Assembly: GCA_949752795.1 (NCBI GenBank)
Contig: OX457056.1
Coordinates: forward strand, 177,282,428 to 177,346,427
Source of the DNA: Hyperoodon ampullatus
Lineage: Eukaryota > Chordata > Mammalia > Artiodactyla > Ziphiidae
DNA length: 64,000 nucleotides
Direction of reading: 5' to 3'
The position numbers were made by a program, and so were the translations under genes. Under the pieces are notes generated by a model. That model was given only the letters and a program-made list of their open reading frames with translations. It had not been told where the DNA came from and did no database searches. The stretch's first letter is position 1; every line of letters starts with the position of its first letter. Below, in pieces: positions 60,290 through 64,000 of this stretch.

Positions 60290-60445
60290 AAAAAAATCTT
60301 GTAACTATGTATGGAGATGGATGTTAGCCAGACTTATTGTAGTGGTCATTTCACTTTTATACAAATAGTGAATCATTGTGTTGTACACCTGAAACGAATA
60401 TAATGTTATATGTCAATTATACCTCAATTTAAAAAGTAAAAAAGC
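60290..60445 (+). mobile_element. Old L1 3' end fragment
   Basis: 'tggagatggatgttagccag', 'gtgttgtacacctgaaacga', 'tgtcaattatacctcaattt' is a plus-strand L1 tail, the family of 6237-6880. Confidence 0.7.
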
Positions 60446-60985
60446 TACTAATACACACCACATTAGGCTGAATGAATCAAGTCTTTCACAAGAGAGCACA
60501 TATTCTACAACTCCCTTTTTTTGGAGTTTGAGAACAGGAAAAACTAATCTCTGGTGGAAAACAGTTGTAAGTGTCATGCCTTTTGGGGAGGGAAAGTTTA
60601 GATTTATTGATTGGGAAGAGGTATGAGGGGATTTCTTAGGATGGCAGAAATACTCTATATCTTGATAGGAGTTTGAGTTTCACAAGCATACGTATTTGTC
60701 AAAATATACAATTCACATTCATTTCCATAAATTTTACCTAGAAAATAAACCAGAAAGAAATAGTGAACTCTGGTTAATAATATGCATGCTGAAGAATTTA
60801 TAGCTGACGTAAACTGATGAAAAATTAAGCAAAAATAGTGGACTAATAGAAGAATTGATAGATGGACAGATATGTAATGAAAGCAAGTAGTATAGTAAAA
60901 TATTTATTACTAAATCTAGGTAGTATGTATATAGATGTTCAGTGTAAAAATATTTCCACTTTTCTGCATGCTTAAAAATGCTTAT
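60446..60985. other. AT-rich sequence, no gene
   Basis: No recognisable coding, RNA or repeat signal. Confidence 0.4.
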
Positions 60986-61122
60986 GGGGAATTCCCTCTT
61001 GGTCCAGTGGTTAGGACTCCACGTTTCCCCTGCAGGGGGCATGGGTTTGATCCCTGGTCAGGGAACTGAGATCCTACAAACCGTGCAGTGCAACCAAAAA
61101 AATAAAAAATTAAAAAAAAATT
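60986..61122 (+). mobile_element. CHR-type SINE, short class
   Basis: 'gggaattccctcttggtcca' head, A-rich tail. Duplication aaaatgcttat / aaaatgtttat at 60975 and 61123. Confidence 0.92.
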
Positions 61123-61133
61123 AAAATGTTTAT

Positions 61134-62495
61134 AATAAAAGTATAGATAAATGGAACACATGTATAGATAATGTAAATTACCCTACATATGTAAAATATT
61201 ATAAATAAATGTAAAATACTTAGCTGTGGCCCCCCCCAAAAAAGTCATGATCTCTAATCTGCAGTTTAAAAACCCATTTAATGCCCTAGCCTGATGTATA
61301 AAATCAAATTTATTCCACTTACTACCAATATTTATACATTTTTACAGTAAAAATATCAACAAGTTTGATTACAGGATGCTTCCCAGGTCCCATTAGAGTA
61401 TCTGCATCTTTCTAAAAATGTAAATTCCTAAATTCTGAAATACATCTGGCCCCAGAGACTCAGTAAGGGATGTGGACATATATTAGCTCAGAGTGTTGTA
61501 GCTTTGGGCAAGACACTATGTGGTCTCTAGGTGGGCCTCAGATCCACCTTAATAATATCGTGGAATTCAGTCAATTCTACTTTATAGGACAACAGCAGGC
61601 AAACAAGGTATGCTGAAGGAAAGTAGTTTAGAAGTTTATGGGTAAACATAGGCTGTACTTTAAAATGCTAAATGGTGATAGTATCAGATTTGAAATGAAG
61701 ATAGGAAAATATGTTCCACTAAAGGGACAGATTCTAGAGTTATATGCACATACACCATCCACCCTTTCTCTTCACTGTACAAAGTAATACAAAAACCCTA
61801 CAATCCCAAACTAGAATCAAACAGCTATCATCCCTGATCTATAAATGAAATCCCTTCCCATTAAAAAAAAAAAAAAGCCTCCTGATTGAAACAGCATTTT
61901 GCCTTTTCAACTGGAACATAAAAGGGAGACCTGAGACCTTCTCCAAGTTTTTGAAATTCCCATCTGTCAGCTCCTTGTTGGGAGTGATATGAAGGCAATG
62001 GGAACACAGTTAGATCCATACCCCATATAAAACCCCCAGTTACTGGGGGAGGCTCAGCGGGATGAATGTCCAATTAAGGCCTGCCCTAATTGGGAAGGGA
62101 ATTAAGGGAACACCCCCCGCCCCCCCCCCCAGATGAATCTGCAGCCTGCCTAGGGCTGGAGGCGGAGCTGAGCCCAGTGAGCACCTGCCAGCGCCTATCA
62201 CTGGTGGAGTCTGCTTTAGAAGTCACTCCCTGGAAAGGTGCTGCTTGCTCACTGTCTCCAAGGGCCGGCTTTTAAGACCAGCACCCACTGGCAAAATCAT
62301 TATCCCTCTAATAAGAACAGGCTGACCTGATTTGATTTCTAGTGCCCACTCTCCAAGCAATATGTCTTAGCCCTTGGACTGATGTGACCAGCATTTGAGT
62401 CTGTGGAGAATGACCTCAGAGTCCCAAGGTTCCAGATGAGTCTAATCAAAGCTTCCCACTCATCTCCCAACACGAGGGGTTCCCAGTGAAACTTT
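61134..62495. other. Unique sequence upstream of CpG island, no gene seen
   Basis: 61860-62280 is rather free of repeats and contains a TATA-like 'ccatataaaaccccc' (62023) and 'ccaattaaggcc', so it could be regulatory. That cannot be shown from one sequence. A C-rich run sits at 62112-62130. Confidence 0.35.
62112..62130 (+). repeat. Poly(C) run, 19 nt with one G
   Basis: Six C, one G, twelve C. The minus strand is a G run able to form G-quadruplex in principle. Confidence 0.9.
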
Positions 62496-62690
62496 TAACA
62501 GTTAACATGTACTGAGGACTCTTCATATGCCAAGTACTGTTCTATGTGCTATAAATATTTTAGCTCATTTTCACAGAGAGGGTTCATTATTTCCATTTTA
62601 TAGACAAGCAAATGAAGGCAGGGAAAAAGCAAGGGGCAGAACAGGAAACTGGTCTCAGGCAGTTTGACCCCAGAGTTAGTGTGTGTAACC
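62496..62690 (-). mobile_element. MIR SINE, reverse orientation
   Basis: 'tatgccaagtactgttctat', 'tttagctcattttcacagag', 'aggaaactggtctcaggca' in reverse MIR order. Confidence 0.7.
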
Positions 62691-62784
62691 ACTGACTTCT
62701 CAGCCTCAGGGAGATCCTCGCTCTGTGGATTCCTGGAAGCAGCACTCCTGGCTTCTTCCCCCTTATGGTGGGGAGAACTCTTGG

Positions 62785-62975
62785 TTTTGGAATGAAACCA
62801 ACCTAGTTCCAATGGGGCACTTCCACTATTAGCTGTGGGCTACTGGGCAACTCGTAAACTTGCTAAGCCTCCCTTTCCTCAGATGTAAAACCAGGACCAG
62901 TTGGCAGCGGGAGAGTGCCTGGGTATTGGAATAAAACCCAAGTTTGACCCTGGCTCAGCAAGTCCTGAGTAATCC
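62785..62975 (+). mobile_element. MIR SINE
   Basis: 'tggaatgaaaccaacctagt', 'ctactgggcaactcgtaaac', 'agcctccctttcctcagatg' in MIR order. The right half is diverged. Confidence 0.65.
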
Positions 62976-63834
62976 TACGTCATGCTCGCTAGCCCCTCTA
63001 ACCTCAGCTGGGAAGGGAACCACTCTTACCGCAAGGAAGGCATTGTGTGGGCCCTGGAGGAAGTGTTTGCTCCGCACATAAATGAGCTGCTGCTTTGATA
63101 AGTGTCATGATGGGCTCTCCCTGGGACAGGTCTTCTCAAAGCCAGGATGGAGAAACATGTGTGGTCACACAGGGAATACAGGGCACAGTGGAAGGTGAAA
63201 TAAGGGCCACGGTTTGCCAAAGCCGGGACAGGCAGGCAGGACGTTCTGGCGGTGAGATCAGCCCTCCTCGCCTTTCTCAGCCTGGCTAAGCCAGCACCGA
63301 CCTGTCGCAGACCCAGGGTTCCAGCTGGCCAAGTGTCTGACTACTGACTCCGAGCTACGAGGGCAGAAAGCATCCCGGAGCCTGATAAGGCGAACAATCC
63401 TGGCTTTGTTTGGAAAGATTTGTCCCTGAGTTTCCAGTTGGCTTCTGTCTATGTCTCAACGTCTCTGACCTCTTCAGCCTTAGAGGAGCTAAACTAGAAG
63501 GTTCAGGTTCTTGGGGAGGAGGAAGCCGGGGACACGGAGACCCCCTAAACCGCCTTGGCTGGGATCTCGGGCGGCCTGCGACGGGGCGGGGTGGGCGTGC
63601 AGCAGCCGGGGGCTCTGGGCGCGGGGACACTGGCCGCCTTTCGGGAGCGGGGGGCCGTCTGAGGTTTCTCCCCGCAGCCCGGCCGCCTCTTTCCTCGGCG
63701 CAGCGGGCGAGGTCACGATGGGCTCATTAAGCCGGCGGGTAAGTAGTGCCCCGGCGGCGGCCGCAGGCGGTCCTGGAATGTGCGAGGGGCGTGATGACTG
63801 CAGCGGCCGCCGGCCTTTTTGCGCAACACCCTCC

Positions 63835-63846
63835 TGATATATATCA
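63835..63846 (+). promoter_or_regulatory. TATA-like element, perfect palindrome
   Basis: TGATATATATCA. A plus-strand start would be expected about 30 nt downstream, near 63865. Being palindromic it does not fix direction. The donor at 63906 favours plus. Confidence 0.5.
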
Positions 63847-63864
63847 GCGCGCCCGCGCTCCACC

Positions 63865-63905
63865 TGGGTGCCTGCTCCGGTCCATTACCTGCGCAGAGAG
63901 TGCGG
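63865..63905 (+). other. Hypothetical short non-coding first exon
   Basis: Bounded on the left by the expected TATA-driven start and on the right by GTGAGT at 63906. It has no ATG in the 40 nt. This is purely a model. A second donor-like CGG|GTAAGT at 63740 would fit a more upstream start. Confidence 0.3.
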
Positions 63906-64000
63906 GTGAGTACCGCCGCTGGGATCAGGGCGCTTCCTCCTCCCTTCTGGCTCTTGAAAGAACCTTAATTCACTTTTAATTTACTTAATTCTTTTAGATC

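Larger units (their letters stand above)
63500..63935 (+). promoter_or_regulatory. CpG island with promoter-like architecture
   Basis: The only clearly CpG-dense stretch of the window outside SINEs and the RAD51 5' UTR. In order it holds a GC box GGGGCGGGG (63583-63591), a TEAD/MCAT-type TGGAATGT (63774-63781), a TATA-like palindrome (63835-63846) and a splice donor CGG|GTGAGT after 63905. This could be the first exon and promoter of a gene extending beyond 64000. Neither the gene nor its direction is proven. Confidence 0.6.

Noticed and set aside
63355..63979. Overlapping frames of 77-124 codons on both strands in the CpG island
   Set aside because: Stop codons are rare in GC-rich DNA. The frames contradict one another and show no domain. 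The island is better read as a promoter.

Overview
This is non-coding mammalian DNA, almost certainly from a cetacean. The main evidence is a dense set of about 27 tRNA-derived CHR-type SINEs (Cetacea-Hippopotamus-Ruminant family). Many belong to the GC-rich roughly 210-bp form that, as I know the family, is typical of whale and dolphin genomes. I see no BovB LINE, which a ruminant window of this size would usually carry. Older mammalian layers (MIR, LINE2, MER5-like hAT elements, LTR fragments) lie beneath. I find no intact protein-coding gene, no true tRNA gene and no CRISPR array. Most long reading frames are SINE or L1 sequence read by chance.

Layout: 1-13.4 kb holds SINEs, MIRs, LTR-like pieces and two 5'-truncated L1 tails. 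One L1 tail (4039-4552) carries an apparent 3' transduction. 13.4-15.9 kb is a nearly full-length processed RAD51 retrocopy on the minus strand, with 5' UTR, all 339 codon positions, long 3' UTR, poly(A) and matching target-site duplications (TSDs). It is inactivated by one in-frame stop at codon 254. 16-37 kb is old repeat and unique sequence, with a 114-bp local duplication at 36.0/36.6 kb. 37-43 kb is an ancient repeat split by two minus-strand L1s, which in turn carry nested insertions. 43-53 kb is mostly unique sequence with SINEs, a 156-nt homopurine tract and a palindromic TG/TA/CA microsatellite. 53.2-56.65 kb is a plus-strand L1 with a decayed ORF2. Inside it sits a 108-bp patch copied almost exactly from unique DNA 3.1 kb upstream. 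57-63 kb holds more SINEs, a possible solo LTR and MIRs. 63.5-63.95 kb is a CpG-rich promoter-like island with a GC box, a TEAD-type site, a TATA-like palindrome and a splice donor. It may start a gene that runs past the right edge, but I cannot name the gene.

There is no operon-like or cooperating gene system here. The interest lies in how retrotransposition and repair have written the sequence. Three pairs of SINEs landed at exactly the same target site, so each locus shows three copies of the target. Other records are the L1 transduction, a nested 69-bp L1 tail, and the templated patch inside an L1.
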